Source of the DNA: Sphingopyxis sp. PAMC25046
Lineage (GTDB): Bacteria; Pseudomonadota; Alphaproteobacteria; Sphingomonadales; Sphingomonadaceae
Direction: 5' to 3'
NCBI RefSeq assembly: GCF_004795895.1
Contig: NZ_CP039250.1
Location: 4,069,501-4,133,500 of the forward strand
DNA: 64,000 bases
The translations under genes and the position numbers were made by a program. How positions within the stretch are numbered: the first letter of the stretch is position 1; each line of letters opens with the position of its first letter. The notes below the pieces were generated by a model, which ran no database searches, was not told where the DNA came from, and was given only the letters and a program-made list of their open reading frames with translations. This document shows positions 17,701 to 25,742 of this stretch, piece after piece.

Positions 17701-18178
17701 TCGGCTTTGCGGCGATGACGTTGGCAATCTTGCCCTGACTGACGAGCGCGGGGCTGTGCGCGCCGGTCGCGGCGTCGGCGAAGATCAGCGCGACGTCCTT
17801 TGCGCGCACGTCGCGGCCGTTGGCGCGATAGGCCGACCCCGCGCCGCGCTCGATACGGCGGATGACCTCGAGATCGTCGCCATCGGCGCCATCCGACAGG
17901 CCCGCGACGAGCGCCCCCTCGGTATCGCAATGGAGCGCGACCTCGGCAAAGTCGCGCGCCGGCCGCGACGAGGTGCCGGCGAAGATGACATCCTCCATTC
18001 CCCCGCCGCGCATCGATTTGGGCGAAGATTCGCCCATCACCCAGCGAATCGCCTCGAGCAGGTTCGATTTGCCACAGCCGTTGGGGCCAACGACGCCGGT
18101 CAGCCCGGGTTCGATGCGGAGTTCGGTGGGTTCGACGAAAGATTTGAAACCGGTAAGGCGCAGCCGTTTTATCTGCAC
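14735..18178 (-). CDS. smc: Chromosome segregation protein SMC
   Basis: A 1147-residue condensin ATPase that organises and segregates the chromosome. Walker A is GPNGCGKSNLLEAIRWVMGE near residue 32; the ABC signature LLSGGEQALTAVALIFGLF and Walker B ICVLDEVDAPLDDANIERF lie near residues 1045-1085. Two long Ala/Glu/Arg-rich coiled coils flank a hinge around residues 500-640 (RVAPGYEAALAAALGDDLDA to GQRLVTLDGMMRRWDG). Length and domain order are normal for alphaproteobacteria. It is the last gene of a run reading DciA-like, DsbA-like, DsbA-like, smc. Confidence 0.97.
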   Translation of the reverse strand: MQIKRLRLTGFKSFVEPTELRIEPGLTGVVGPNGCGKSNLLEAIRWVMGESSPKSMRGGGMEDVIFAGTSSRPARDFAEVALHCDTEGALVAGLSDGADGDDLEVIRRIERGAGSAYRANGRDVRAKDVALIFADAATGAHSPALVSQGKIANVIAAKPTDRRAMLEEAAGIAGLHVRRKDAEQKLRATETNLTRLSEIVADMEVRANALRRQARAAEKYKKLSDDIRIAEGRLIYARWRDAAEAADQARRDADAAEAAVKAAQDELETISKAQTEVATRVAAARGDAQTQRDALAEATATQVRLQGEERAALQRLEDLAAQQRRIADDRAHEGELAREAHAALTALDAETKKLAQEIAGHDAGKAALADASLAAQARLRDAEVALAQARAKAASEAADRRIALSARDSAEAAVRRVAQDKARVDAEVAALGDSAALAATHADSVKAAEAAEAAITAAETSLQNAEADREATAADLAGVEAGLAEARAALAALEGEATTLERALAAARSDEDRILDKLRVAPGYEAALAAALGDDLDAGTDRGAARSWGDADAAKDDPALPAGTTPLAQYVKAPAALARRLAQVAVADADGGQPLAVGQRLVTLDGMMRRWDGFVTRGDGATATERLQRQNRLDALAAQRPQVELGVQELRDRRDAAAAKAATLAEAAATARKSLAQADEARRTALRAADQAQAALDRHRDAAALFDRRLAEIAEAGQEAAETLATQEAALAALPDERLARAALDAEEAATERARADAGTARDALAAHERTLASLSERQAVVSAEIKSWKARAGEAARRVTEMDKRAEALAAEAAKLADAPAKLAEQRAEAEARQTALRDKVAAAEAQERAAEAALREAETALNAIRERVAAARETRAGAVARSENAELRRIEMGRLSGERFECPPPLLPQKAGFESASVGDANAESAQHDRLVADRERLGPVNLVAADELVELDTEREKSAAEIEELTQAVNRLRGSIGSLNREGRARLLAAFEAVNSHFQRLFTTLFNGGQAHLELVDSDDPLEAGLEIMAQPPGKRLGTLTLLSGGEQALTAVALIFGLFLTNPAPICVLDEVDAPLDDANIERFCDLLDRMARETNTRYLIVTHNAVTMARMHRLFGVTMVERGVSRLVSVDLGGAEELLAAE

Positions 18179-18313
18179 GGGATGTCCCCGGGCAGCTCAT
18201 CGAATCGGAGCTGTTGCAACCTTGGTGTCACAGATCCCCCATGAAGCCGTCATGCCGCGTGGCGGGGGGAGTCGCAAGGGGCAGGATTTGCCTGCCCCTC
18301 GCTCATTTCAGCG

Positions 18314-19051
18314 TCAGCGCGCGCCCATCGTGCGCAAGCGGTCGCGGAGCGGCCCCCATGATGCGATGCCTTCGGCGACCTGGCCGTTGATGACGAAGGT
18401 CGGCGTGCCGGTGATCTGATATTTTTCGACCCCGGCGTTGGTGCCCTTTTCGATCGCCTCGACATTTTCGACCTTGCCGAGGCACTGCTGGATCGTCGCG
18501 GCGGGGACGCCGCGCTGCTGGTAGAATTGGTCGATTCCCCAGCCCTTCGCCAGCGCGGTGAAGCGCTGCGCCGGCGGCAGCTTCATCGCTTCCTCGATCC
18601 CCGGTTGCGGCTTCGACGCGCCCGCGATGAAGGCTTCATGCTCGATGAAAGTCGCATCGGCGAGCGGGAAGAAACGCTCGGGTCCGGTGCATTTGACGAT
18701 CGCACCGGCGATCGCGTCGACCGGGTGGAGCATGAACGGCGTCAGCTTGTACGATACCCGGCCGGTGTCGACGAAGTCGCGCTTCAGCTCTTCATGTGCA
18801 TCCTGCGTGAATTTCGCGCAGTGGCCGCAGGTAAAGGCGCCGAATTCCTCCAGCTTGATCGGCGCGTCGGGGTTGCCCATCACGACGCCGTCGCCATCGA
18901 CGCGCACGACCTGCGACCAAGTTTTGCCGGCGGGCGGCGCGACCTTTGCGACCACCTCCTGCTCCTTGGCGGGATCGGTCTTGCTTTCGCCGCACGCGGC
19001 AAGGGCGAGCGCGCCCATCGAGGTCAGGAGGACGGTACGCAGCAGGGTCAT
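18314..19051 (-). CDS. DsbA-like thiol oxidoreductase, lipoprotein
   Basis: A 245-residue exported thioredoxin-fold protein. The signal peptide ends in a lipobox (LALAAC), so the mature protein is probably lipid-anchored. The active site CGHC lies in FGAFTCGHCAKFTQDAHEEL (near residue 78), and the cis-Pro loop is ITGTPTFVINGQ. CxHC centres are typical of strongly oxidising or DsbA/DsbG-like proteins. The ATG at 19051 was chosen because it opens directly into the signal peptide; an upstream frame is not coding-like. It lies 38 bases after a second DsbA-like gene. Confidence 0.88.
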   Translation of the reverse strand: MTLLRTVLLTSMGALALAACGESKTDPAKEQEVVAKVAPPAGKTWSQVVRVDGDGVVMGNPDAPIKLEEFGAFTCGHCAKFTQDAHEELKRDFVDTGRVSYKLTPFMLHPVDAIAGAIVKCTGPERFFPLADATFIEHEAFIAGASKPQPGIEEAMKLPPAQRFTALAKGWGIDQFYQQRGVPAATIQQCLGKVENVEAIEKGTNAGVEKYQITGTPTFVINGQVAEGIASWGPLRDRLRTMGAR

Positions 19052-19089
19052 GATCTTTCTTTCTCCACAAAGGGGCGAATTCAGGGCTT

Positions 19090-19806
19090 TTAAGAGGCCT
19101 TGAGCGCGAGGTCGAGTTTCGATTTGAGCGCGGGCCAAGCGGTGACTTCGGCGTTGCGGCCGTTGACGAAGAAGCTGGGCGTGCCCTCGACCCGGTCGGC
19201 ATTGAGCCCGATGTTGGTCATGCCGGTGAGCTCTGCCTGCGCAACCCCGCTATCGAGTGCGGCTTCGAGCTGCGCCTGCGTATAGCCGCGCGCGCGCATC
19301 AAGGCGAAAAGGCCGGTGCCGGCCGCGATCTTCCGCGCGCGTTCGGCCGTGGTGCCTTCGAACCAGCTCTTTTTCTGCGCTTCGGTGGCGTTCTGGACCT
19401 TGGCGATCGTCGCCGGGAAGGCGGCGAAGATCGCCTGATGATTGCCGGCGAAAGCGTTCGCGCCGCCGACGCGCGCCAGCAGCGCCGCGGTCATGTCGAC
19501 CGGGTCGCGGACGAGATTGCGATATTCGAACAGCACGAGCCCGCTGTCGATATAGCCCGTCTTGAGCGGCAGCGAGCCCGCCTTCGCGAAATCGGCGCAG
19601 ATGTGGCAGGTGTAGCTGAAATATTCGACGAGCCGGACCTTGGCCGCAGGGTTGCCGACGACGAAGGCGCCGATCGGGCTGGTCGTGACGCTCTGCGCCC
19701 ATGTAGCGGATTTGGCGGGCGCCGCCGCAATCAGGCCGAGCGCCGCACCCGAGAGCGCGAGTACCGCCGTGCGGCGATCGAGAAGCGGGTCGTCAAAAAC
19801 GGACAT
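19090..19806 (-). CDS. DsbA family protein, exported
   Basis: A 238-residue thioredoxin-fold protein with a twin-Arg-less hydrophobic leader (RRTAVLALSGAALGLIAAAP is close to a Tat-like signal). The active site is CHIC in EYFSYTCHICADFAKAGSLP (near residue 70), and the cis-Pro loop is VEGTPSFFVNGR. It is a paralogue of the downstream lipoprotein but with a different CxxC dipeptide, which usually shifts redox potential, so one member may oxidise and the other isomerise; that division is inference. It starts 10 bases after the DciA-like gene stop. Confidence 0.87.
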   Translation of the reverse strand: MSVFDDPLLDRRTAVLALSGAALGLIAAAPAKSATWAQSVTTSPIGAFVVGNPAAKVRLVEYFSYTCHICADFAKAGSLPLKTGYIDSGLVLFEYRNLVRDPVDMTAALLARVGGANAFAGNHQAIFAAFPATIAKVQNATEAQKKSWFEGTTAERARKIAAGTGLFALMRARGYTQAQLEAALDSGVAQAELTGMTNIGLNADRVEGTPSFFVNGRNAEVTAWPALKSKLDLALKAS

Positions 19807-19816
19807 GATCGTGGCC

Positions 19817-20401
19817 CTAACTGATTTTCGGAAGCCTGGGCGGCGCCGCGAGACCGGCGGCCATGCGTTCGAGCACGGTCCTGAGTTCCGGATCGCCGAT
19901 GTCGCGGAGGCTGTCCCCCAGTTCGGCGGGTACGGGTTTGAGCATTGCCGGCGGCTGAACGGACGCGGCGGGGGTGACCTGGCCGTGCGTCATGCGGACG
20001 GCGGCGATCGCGGCATAGCCGAAGAAGCGGTTGACCGCTGCGATGATGTCGGGCGCGACATGCTGGAGCATCGGCGCGTGCGCGCCGCTGATCGTCAGGT
20101 GGAGCGTGCCGCCCGCTTTCTGCCCGGCGGAAAAGCGGATCATCGCGGGCTGGGTGACGTCGGCGAGCCGGTCGCCGACGATCTCGCGCCAGCGGCTGAC
20201 CACCGACGACTGGACGAAGCCGAATTTGCGAAAGGCGGTGCGGCCGATTTCGGGGACGAGGTCGGAAATCGCGCGTGCCTCGCCGCCGCGCGGGCGTTCG
20301 TAGGGACGCGCAGAGGCCTTGGCGGTTTTCACACCGCCTTTCGCTCCGCCCTTCCCCTTCGCCTTTTTGGCGGGCGTGCCGTCTCCCGTCTCTTTCGTCA
20401 T
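19817..20401 (-). CDS. DUF721 / DciA-like protein
   Basis: A 194-residue protein with a Lys/Ala/Gly-rich N-terminus (about 40 residues, probably disordered) and a DUF721 domain (SDLVPEIGRTAFRKFGFVQS, then VSRWREIVGDRLADVTQPA, then LHLTISGAHAPMLQHVAPDI). DUF721 proteins include DciA, the loader of the replicative helicase DnaB in bacteria lacking DnaC. The start is uncertain: ATG 20401 gives MTKETGDG, and an ATG at 20413 would add four residues. It heads the operon with two DsbA-like genes and smc and diverges from mutY. Confidence 0.8.
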   Translation of the reverse strand: MTKETGDGTPAKKAKGKGGAKGGVKTAKASARPYERPRGGEARAISDLVPEIGRTAFRKFGFVQSSVVSRWREIVGDRLADVTQPAMIRFSAGQKAGGTLHLTISGAHAPMLQHVAPDIIAAVNRFFGYAAIAAVRMTHGQVTPAASVQPPAMLKPVPAELGDSLRDIGDPELRTVLERMAAGLAAPPRLPKIS

Positions 20402-20457
20402 GCCGGAGGCCATGCCATAGGCGGGGGGTGAGCGTCCAGACTTCCAACACGGAATCA

Positions 20458-20643
20458 CCCCTCCCCTTCAGGGGAGGGCAGCGAGACTTGGCAGCTTGCT
20501 GCCTAGTTGTAGCGGGTGGGGGCCGTGGGCCCCACGCAAGGCCGATGGCCCCCACCCCAACCCAGTGCCGGGTGAAACGTCCCCCGGACGTTTCAGGTCG
20601 GTCCGGGGGACCGACCGGCCCGACACTCCTGAAGGGGAGGGGC
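20458..20643. repeat. Intergenic repeat region with family B element
   Basis: The dciA-mutY gap is filled with nested palindromes: CCCTCCCCTTCAGGGGAGGG at the left edge and its partner CCTGAAGGGGAGGGG at the right edge, with inner arms such as GAAACGTCCCCCGGACGTTTC. The left part (20458-20509), read on the minus strand, matches the family B elements at 8.7 kb and 40.2 kb (AGGCAGCAAGCTGCCAAGTC). Confidence 0.7.
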
Positions 20644-20648
20644 TCAGT

Positions 20649-21695
20649 ATGACCGCCGCAATAGAGCCGATGAACTTTTCGAGCCGCCTGCTCGGCTGGT
20701 ACGACCGGTCGGCGCGCATCCTGCCGTGGCGGATCGCACCGGGAAGTGCGGAGAGCCCCGATCCTTATCGCGTCTGGCTCGCCGAGGTGATGCTGCAGCA
20801 GACGACCGTCGCCGCGGTCGCGGGCTATTTCGCGCGCTTCACGGCGCGCTGGCCGACGGTCGCCGACCTCGCCGCCGCCGACGACGCCGACGTCATGGCG
20901 GCGTGGGCGGGGCTCGGTTATTATGCCCGCGCGCGCAATTTGCTCGCTTGCGCGCGCGCCGTCGTCGCCGATCATGGCGGGATTTTTCCCGATAGCGAGG
21001 CGGGGTTGCGCGCGCTGCCGGGGGTCGGCGACTATACCGCCGCGGCGGTCGCGGCGATCGCCTTTGGGCGACCGGCGGTCGTCGTCGATGCCAATATCGA
21101 GCGCGTGATCGCGCGCCACCGGCTGATCACAACCCCGCTGCCGACGGCGAAGCGCGAGATTCGCGTCGCGCTGACGCCGCTGGTTCCCCCAAGCCGCCCG
21201 GGCGATTTTGCGCAGGCGCTGATGGATCTTGGCGCGACCGTCTGTACACCGCGCTCGCCTGCCTGCGCGATCTGCCCGGTGATGGCCGATTGCCGCGCGC
21301 GCGGTCGGCTCGACATCGAGCTCCTGCCGGTCAAGCCGCCGAAGAAGGCGAAGCCGCATCGCCACGGGCTGGCCTGGTGGATCGAGCGCGACGGCGCGAT
21401 CTGGCTCGTTCGGCGGCCCGACAAGGGAATGCTGGGCGGAATGCGCGCGCTGCCCGGCGGCGACTGGTCGGACGAACCGCCACCCGAGTCGGGAATCGTC
21501 CGCGTCGACCATGGTTTCACCCATTTCGACCTGACGCTGGCGCTGGTGCGCCGCGACGCGCCGCCCAAAGCCTCCGCCGAAGCGCCGGATGCCGCAGCGG
21601 AAGGCATATGGTGGCCGATCGCGGAGCTTGACGCCGCCGGACTGCCGACGCTCTATCGCAAGCTGACCGACAAGATGCTGGAGAGGGATGTATGA
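20649..21695 (+). CDS. mutY: A/G-specific adenine glycosylase
   Basis: A 348-residue base-excision repair enzyme that removes adenine mispaired with 8-oxoguanine. The HhH-GPD domain has the catalytic Glu in WLAEVMLQQTTVAAV and the Asp in LPGVGDYTAAAVAAIAFG / VVVDANIERVIARH. The iron-sulphur cluster ligands follow the family spacing C-x6-C-x2-C-x5-C (VCTPRSPACAICPVMADC). The C-terminal NUDIX-like domain that reads 8-oxoG is present (VDHGFTHFDLTLALV). It is coupled by ATGA to the serine hydrolase gene. Confidence 0.97.
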   Translation: MTAAIEPMNFSSRLLGWYDRSARILPWRIAPGSAESPDPYRVWLAEVMLQQTTVAAVAGYFARFTARWPTVADLAAADDADVMAAWAGLGYYARARNLLACARAVVADHGGIFPDSEAGLRALPGVGDYTAAAVAAIAFGRPAVVVDANIERVIARHRLITTPLPTAKREIRVALTPLVPPSRPGDFAQALMDLGATVCTPRSPACAICPVMADCRARGRLDIELLPVKPPKKAKPHRHGLAWWIERDGAIWLVRRPDKGMLGGMRALPGGDWSDEPPPESGIVRVDHGFTHFDLTLALVRRDAPPKASAEAPDAAAEGIWWPIAELDAAGLPTLYRKLTDKMLERDV

Positions 21696-22978
21696 ACATG
21701 ATGGTTTCGCGCCGCGCGTTGATGGGCGGAATGGCGCTGGCGGGCGCGGGCGCGCTGCTGCCGCGCGTCGCGCTCGCGTGGCGCGCCGACGGCGCGGCGC
21801 TTTATCCCGGGACCAGCGCGTTCATCCACGGCTTCGTCGACCGCCGCGAACTCGCCGGCACGCTCGCCGCGATCGGCAAGGGACAGGAGGCGCCGGTGTT
21901 CATCGGCGCGGGGGTGCAGTCGAACGGGTTGCCGACGCCGGTCGGTCCCGACACGTTGTGGCGGCTCTATTCGATGACCAAGCCGGTCACCGGGATCGCG
22001 GCGATGCTGCTGATCGAGGACGGCAAGATGACGCTCGACCAGCCGATCGCCGATTTCCTGCCCGCCTTCGCCAATATGAAGGTCCAGAACACCCCCGACG
22101 GTTCGATCACCGACGTGCGCCCGGCGAGGGGCCCGATCACGGTGCGGCAATTGCTCACCCATACCGCGGGGCTCGGCTACAACATCATCCAGAAGGGGCC
22201 GATCAAGGCGGCCTATGACCGCGCGGGCATCGTCGGCGGCCAGGCGAGCCGCCTGCCGATCCCCGGTTTCGCCGAGGTGACGCCGGCGCCGAGCCTCGCC
22301 GTCATGGCCGACCGGCTCGCCGAGCTGCCGCTGGTCTATGAACCGGGGACGAAATGGAGCTATTCGATCGGCCTCGACCTGATGGGGCGGCTGATCGAGG
22401 TCGTGTCGGGACAGGCGTTCGACGCTTTTCTGAAAGCGCGGCTGTTCGGCCCGCTCGGCATGTCGAGCACGGGGTTCATGGTGAAGGCCGAGGACGTCGG
22501 GCGTTTCACGAGCAATTATGCGCCGTTCGGCGGTGCGCTCATCCCCTTCGACCCCGCCGCGAGTTCGATCTATCTCGATCCCCCGCCCTATCCGTTCGGC
22601 GGCGGCGGGCTCGTGTCGAGCGCGCGCGACTACGACCGCTTCCTCGCGATGCTGCTGGGCGAAGGCGCGACGGGCGGGGTGCGCGTAATGAAGGCGGAAA
22701 CCGCGCGGCTGGCGATGTCGAACCTGATCGACGACAGCGTCGACCGCAAAGGGACCTTCATCGACGGCGAGGGGTTCGGCGCCGGCGGGCGCGTGTCGCT
22801 GCCGACCTCGCCCGGCGGCGAAGGCATTTTCGGCTGGGCGGGCGCCGCGGGAACGATCGGTTTCGTCCACCGCGGGCTCGGCTATCGCGCCGCGGGCTAT
22901 ACGCAGATCATGCCGCCCGACGCGGTGTCGTTCCAGGGGAAGTTCGGCGAAACCTTCTTCAAGGATGTGGCGGCCTGA
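21692..22978 (+). CDS. Serine hydrolase, beta-lactamase class C / esterase family
   Basis: A 428-residue exported enzyme with a Tat-like signal (VSRRALMGGMALAGAGALLP). The class C beta-lactamase/DD-peptidase fold is marked by the SxxK motif in YSMTKPVTG (near residue 93), the second motif in KWSYSIGLDLMG (YSI where YxN is usual) and a GWAGAAGT stretch near residue 380 at the place of the KTG/HxG box. Proteins like this act as esterases or peptidases, and only a few hydrolyse beta-lactams. It overlaps mutY upstream and nudC downstream, so the three genes are one unit. Confidence 0.85.
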   Translation: MNMMVSRRALMGGMALAGAGALLPRVALAWRADGAALYPGTSAFIHGFVDRRELAGTLAAIGKGQEAPVFIGAGVQSNGLPTPVGPDTLWRLYSMTKPVTGIAAMLLIEDGKMTLDQPIADFLPAFANMKVQNTPDGSITDVRPARGPITVRQLLTHTAGLGYNIIQKGPIKAAYDRAGIVGGQASRLPIPGFAEVTPAPSLAVMADRLAELPLVYEPGTKWSYSIGLDLMGRLIEVVSGQAFDAFLKARLFGPLGMSSTGFMVKAEDVGRFTSNYAPFGGALIPFDPAASSIYLDPPPYPFGGGGLVSSARDYDRFLAMLLGEGATGGVRVMKAETARLAMSNLIDDSVDRKGTFIDGEGFGAGGRVSLPTSPGGEGIFGWAGAAGTIGFVHRGLGYRAAGYTQIMPPDAVSFQGKFGETFFKDVAA

Positions 22979-23844
22979 TGCCCTTGCCGCTCGGTTTTAC
23001 CGGCGCGCGGCTCGACCGCGCCGACCAGCTCCGTACCAACGCCGAGGCCTTCGCCGCCGCGACGGCAGATCCGCGCGCGACCTGCCTGACGCTCGACGGG
23101 ATCGATTTCGTCCCGGGGGCGAGCGGCGGACTGTTGTGGGAGCCGCTCGACCCCGCAGATGACCGCGCGCTGATGCTGCTCGGGATCGACGATACCGGCG
23201 CGCCGCGCTTCGTGCGCGAAGCGGCGGGCGGACGTATCGATGCGCGTTCGCGCACGGTGATGCGTTTGCTGCCATTGCTGTCGACCGAAGAGGCCGCGCT
23301 CTATGGCGGCGCGCGCAGCCTTGTCGACTGGCACGCGCGGCACCGTTTCTGCGCGGTGTGCGGATCGCCGACCGACCTGTTCCGCGGCGGCTGGGGGCGG
23401 CGCTGCGGCGGCTGCAACGCCGAGCATTTCCCGCGCGTCGACCCGGTGGTGATCATGCTCGCCGAATTTGAGGACCGCGTCCTCATCGGGCGGCAGGGCG
23501 GCTTTCCGCCGGGCTTTTTCTCGGCGCTCGCGGGCTTCGTAGAACCCGGCGAATCGCTGGAAGAGGCGGTCGCGCGCGAATTGTTCGAGGAGGCGGGCAT
23601 CCATGTTTCGGACGTCTCTTATGTGGCGAGCCAGCCCTGGCCCTTCCCCTCGTCGCTGATGATCGGATGCCGCGCGGTGGCGAAGGATCCGGCGCTGACG
23701 CTCGACACGACCGAGATCGAGGCGGCGATGTGGGTCGACCGCGCCGAGGTGCGCGCGGCGCTTGGCGGAGACATGGGCGCGCCCTTCATGGCGCCGCCGT
23801 CGCTGGCGATCGCGCGCTATCTGCTCGAGGATTGGGCGGCCTAG
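22978..23844 (+). CDS. nudC: NAD(+) diphosphatase
   Basis: A 288-residue Nudix hydrolase that cleaves NAD(H), and NAD caps on RNA, to NMN. It has a zinc ribbon (FCAVCGSPTD and CGGCNAEHFPR, near residues 120-150) and a full Nudix box GFVEPGESLEEAVARELFEE followed by AG. The NudC-specific motif SQPWPFPSSLMIG (SQPWPFPxS) lies just after it. The start overlaps the stop of the serine hydrolase (TGATG). A strong bidirectional terminator follows. Confidence 0.95.
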   Translation: MPLPLGFTGARLDRADQLRTNAEAFAAATADPRATCLTLDGIDFVPGASGGLLWEPLDPADDRALMLLGIDDTGAPRFVREAAGGRIDARSRTVMRLLPLLSTEEAALYGGARSLVDWHARHRFCAVCGSPTDLFRGGWGRRCGGCNAEHFPRVDPVVIMLAEFEDRVLIGRQGGFPPGFFSALAGFVEPGESLEEAVARELFEEAGIHVSDVSYVASQPWPFPSSLMIGCRAVAKDPALTLDTTEIEAAMWVDRAEVRAALGGDMGAPFMAPPSLAIARYLLEDWAA

Positions 23845-23876
23845 AGTCAGTCCTGAAGGGACAGGCTCCAAATGAA

Positions 23877-23916
23877 AAGGGCCCACCGGTCCGGCCGGTG
23901 AGCCCTTGGTCTTTTT
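23877..23916. terminator. Bidirectional terminator between nudC and the small PspC operon
   Basis: Stem AAGGGCCCACCGG / CCGGTGAGCCCTT (one mismatch) with a 5-base loop. On the plus strand CTTTTT follows at 23911; on the minus strand the left arm runs into TTTTC. It separates convergent genes. Confidence 0.75.
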
Positions 23917-23972
23917 GGGAATGTGCGGGCCGGTGCGACTGTGCGCTTCGAAAGCGTCCGGCCCGGGCTGCC

Positions 23973-24152
23973 CTATGGCGCGAGGATCGCGACGGCGAGG
24001 TACAGCAGCAGAGGCAGGCCGAAGCCCAAGAGCGTCAGGGCGACAAAGGCGATGCGCGTCCACAAGACATCGAAGCCGAACTGGTCCGCCATCCCGGCGC
24101 AGACGCCGAAGATCATCCCGTTACGGCGATTCTTGCGAAAACCCTGGTTCAT
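23973..24152 (-). CDS. Small PspC domain protein
   Basis: A 59-residue protein consisting only of a PspC domain: NGMIFGVCAGMADQFGFDVL is the conserved GVCAGIAxxxxxDxxxxR block, followed by one hydrophobic segment (IAFVALTLLGFGLPLLLYLA). It lacks the C-terminal coiled tail of the PspC at 52252. The ribosome site AAAGGAAAG precedes the ATG. It is the second gene of a two-gene operon behind a sigma-54 promoter nearly identical to that of the main psp operon, so PspF probably controls it. A role in inner-membrane stress is inferred from family and promoter. Confidence 0.85.
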   Translation of the reverse strand: MNQGFRKNRRNGMIFGVCAGMADQFGFDVLWTRIAFVALTLLGFGLPLLLYLAVAILAP

Positions 24153-24207
24153 TTCTTTCCTTTCGATCCCGGCCTTTGGGCCGGCGTTTTGGGGGTGGGG
24201 CGACTGG

Positions 24208-24336
24208 TCAGGCGACCAGCCCGCCGAATTGCGCAGCGTTCGGGCCGACAGCGGCGAGGAACATCAGCGAGCAGTAGAGCGAGGCAACACCAGCGATCGC
24301 GTAGCTCTTGAACGATTCGACGTTGAAATGGGCCAT
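24208..24336 (-). CDS. Small hydrophobic protein, first gene of second PspF operon
   Basis: A 42-residue protein with one central hydrophobic segment (YAIAGVASLYCSLMFLAAVG) and a short polar N-terminus. I recognise no family. A strong ribosome site (AAGGAAGG) precedes the ATG, and a sigma-54 promoter lies about 50 bases upstream of it. It precedes the PspC-only gene by 55 bases. The main psp operon likewise opens with a short hydrophobic protein (53687-53857), but the two sequences are not clearly related. It is probably a membrane peptide made under envelope stress; that is inference. Confidence 0.7.
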   Translation of the reverse strand: MAHFNVESFKSYAIAGVASLYCSLMFLAAVGPNAAQFGGLVA

Positions 24337-24391
24337 GACATTTTCCTTCCTTGAACCTTCCATCCGGACCGTCCGGTGGATGCCGGAAGTG

Positions 24392-24409
24392 TTGCAGGGA
24401 CCGTGCCAA
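24392..24409 (-). promoter_or_regulatory. Sigma-54 (-24/-12) promoter
   Basis: On the minus strand the sequence is TTGGCACGGTCCCTGCAA. GG and GC are separated by exactly 10 bases, as sigma-54 requires, and the match to the consensus TGGCACG-N4-TTGC is good. It differs from the psp operon promoter at 53915-53932 mainly in the three central bases. The predicted start is near 24383. Confidence 0.85.
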
Positions 24410-24482
24410 TTTCATTCATTGGCGGTTAAGCGCGGTTTTTCGGTTCCAGAAATTTTATTTCAGCGCGAAAAATGCGCCAAGG

Positions 24483-24507
24483 TGGCAAAAATTCCCGTTC
24501 GTCGGAA
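24483..24507. promoter_or_regulatory. Candidate PspF upstream activating site
   Basis: The plus strand reads TGGCAAAAATTCCCGTTCGT then CGGAA. It aligns with the complement of 53996-54023 (TTGGCAAATTTTCCCGCTGA then TTGGCAA), with about 19 of 27 positions identical. It lies 100-125 bases upstream of the predicted transcription start, the usual range for enhancer-binding proteins. Confidence 0.5.
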
Positions 24508-24577
24508 AAATTTTAGAGGACGCCCGAGGCGCGACGGGCTGGCGTCGCCCGAAGCGCTGCGGTAGGCGCGGAAAAGG

Positions 24578-25687
24578 ATGACGCTGACCCGCCTATCGCT
24601 GACCGATTTTCGCAATCATGCCGCCGCGGACATGGCGGCTTGGCCGGGGCTCGTCGCCCTGCACGGCGACAATGGCGCGGGCAAGACCAATATATTGGAA
24701 GCGGTCTCGCTGCTCGCGCCGGGACGCGGGCTGCGCCGCGCGCCGCTGGCGGACATGGTGCGTGACGGAGCGGGCGGCGGCTTTGCCGTCTTTGCCGAGG
24801 TCCAGGCGGGCGCCGACCTGCCCCCCGTCGCGCTGGGGACGGGAATGGAGCCTGCGCAGCCGGGGCGGCGGATCGTGCGCATCAACAGCGCGCCCGCCGC
24901 GGCGACCGCGCTCGGCGAATGGCTGGCGGTGCTGTGGCTGACCCCCGCGATGGACCGGCTGTTCGTCGAGACCGCGGGGAACCGGCGGCGCTTCCTCGAC
25001 CGGCTCGTACTCGCGCTCGACCCGCGCCACGCGCAGCACGGCAATCGCTATGAAGCCGCGCTGCGCGCGCGCGGCAAGCTGCTCGCCGACCCTGCCGGCG
25101 CCGACGGGCAATGGCTCGCCAGCCTCGAGGCGCAGCTCGCCGAGCATGGCGCGGCGATCGATGCCGCGCGGCAGGCGATGCTCGCGGGGCTTTCGGCCGA
25201 ACTCGCGGGCCAGCCCGACGCGCCCTTCGCCCGCCCGCTGCTGACGCTCGTCGACAGCGACGGCAAGGCGCGCGCCGCGCCGTACGAGCCCGATGCGCTG
25301 AAGGCGCTGTTCGCGTCGCGCAGGCGGATCGACGCCGCGGCGGGGCGCGCGACCGCCGGGCCGCACCGCGACGATCTCGACGCCGTCCATGCCGCGACCG
25401 GCCGCGCGGCGGCGCGCTGCTCGACCGGCGAGCAAAAGGCGATGCTGCTCTCGCTCGTCCTCGCGCACAGCGACTGCGTCGCGCGCGCCAGAGAGAGGCG
25501 TCCGATCCTGTTGCTCGACGAGGTGGCCGCACATCTCGACCCCCTGCGCCGCGCCGCGCTTTACGATCGGCTCGCGGGGCAAGGTGGCCAGGCGTGGCTC
25601 ACCGGGACCGAGGCGGCGTTGTTCGACGATATGCCCGGCCCCGCTACACGCTTTCGCGTCGCGGGCGGGCGGATCGCGGCGGGCTAG
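24578..25687 (+). CDS. recF: DNA replication and repair protein RecF
   Basis: A 369-residue SMC-like ATPase that helps load RecA at gaps. Walker A is [20 protein letters not shown] (near residue 30), the signature region is [18 protein letters not shown] and Walker B is [21 protein letters not shown], a RecF hallmark, is at about residue 265. It starts at the ATG after GGAAAAGG. It is not next to dnaA/dnaN, which is common in alphaproteobacteria. The upstream gap contains the divergent sigma-54 promoter. Confidence 0.95.
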   Translation: MTLTRLSLTDFRNHAAADMAAWPGLVALHGDNGAGKTNILEAVSLLAPGRGLRRAPLADMVRDGAGGGFAVFAEVQAGADLPPVALGTGMEPAQPGRRIVRINSAPAAATALGEWLAVLWLTPAMDRLFVETAGNRRRFLDRLVLALDPRHAQHGNRYEAALRARGKLLADPAGADGQWLASLEAQLAEHGAAIDAARQAMLAGLSAELAGQPDAPFARPLLTLVDSDGKARAAPYEPDALKALFASRRRIDAAAGRATAGPHRDDLDAVHAATGRAAARCSTGEQKAMLLSLVLAHSDCVARARERRPILLLDEVAAHLDPLRRAALYDRLAGQGGQAWLTGTEAALFDDMPGPATRFRVAGGRIAAG

Positions 25688-25742
25688 GCAGACGCGTGGC
25701 CGTGCAATAGGATGCGGCCAGTCGCAAAGCGCGGGAGGCGAA

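Noticed and set aside
15875..18244. Open frame of about 789 codons on the plus strand
   Set aside because: It is antisense to smc, which has all ATPase motifs; the antisense product has no recognisable domain.
24208..24336. Type I toxin-like hydrophobic peptide
   Set aside because: There is no sign of an antisense RNA gene, and the sigma-54 promoter and PspC neighbour explain the gene better as part of a stress regulon.
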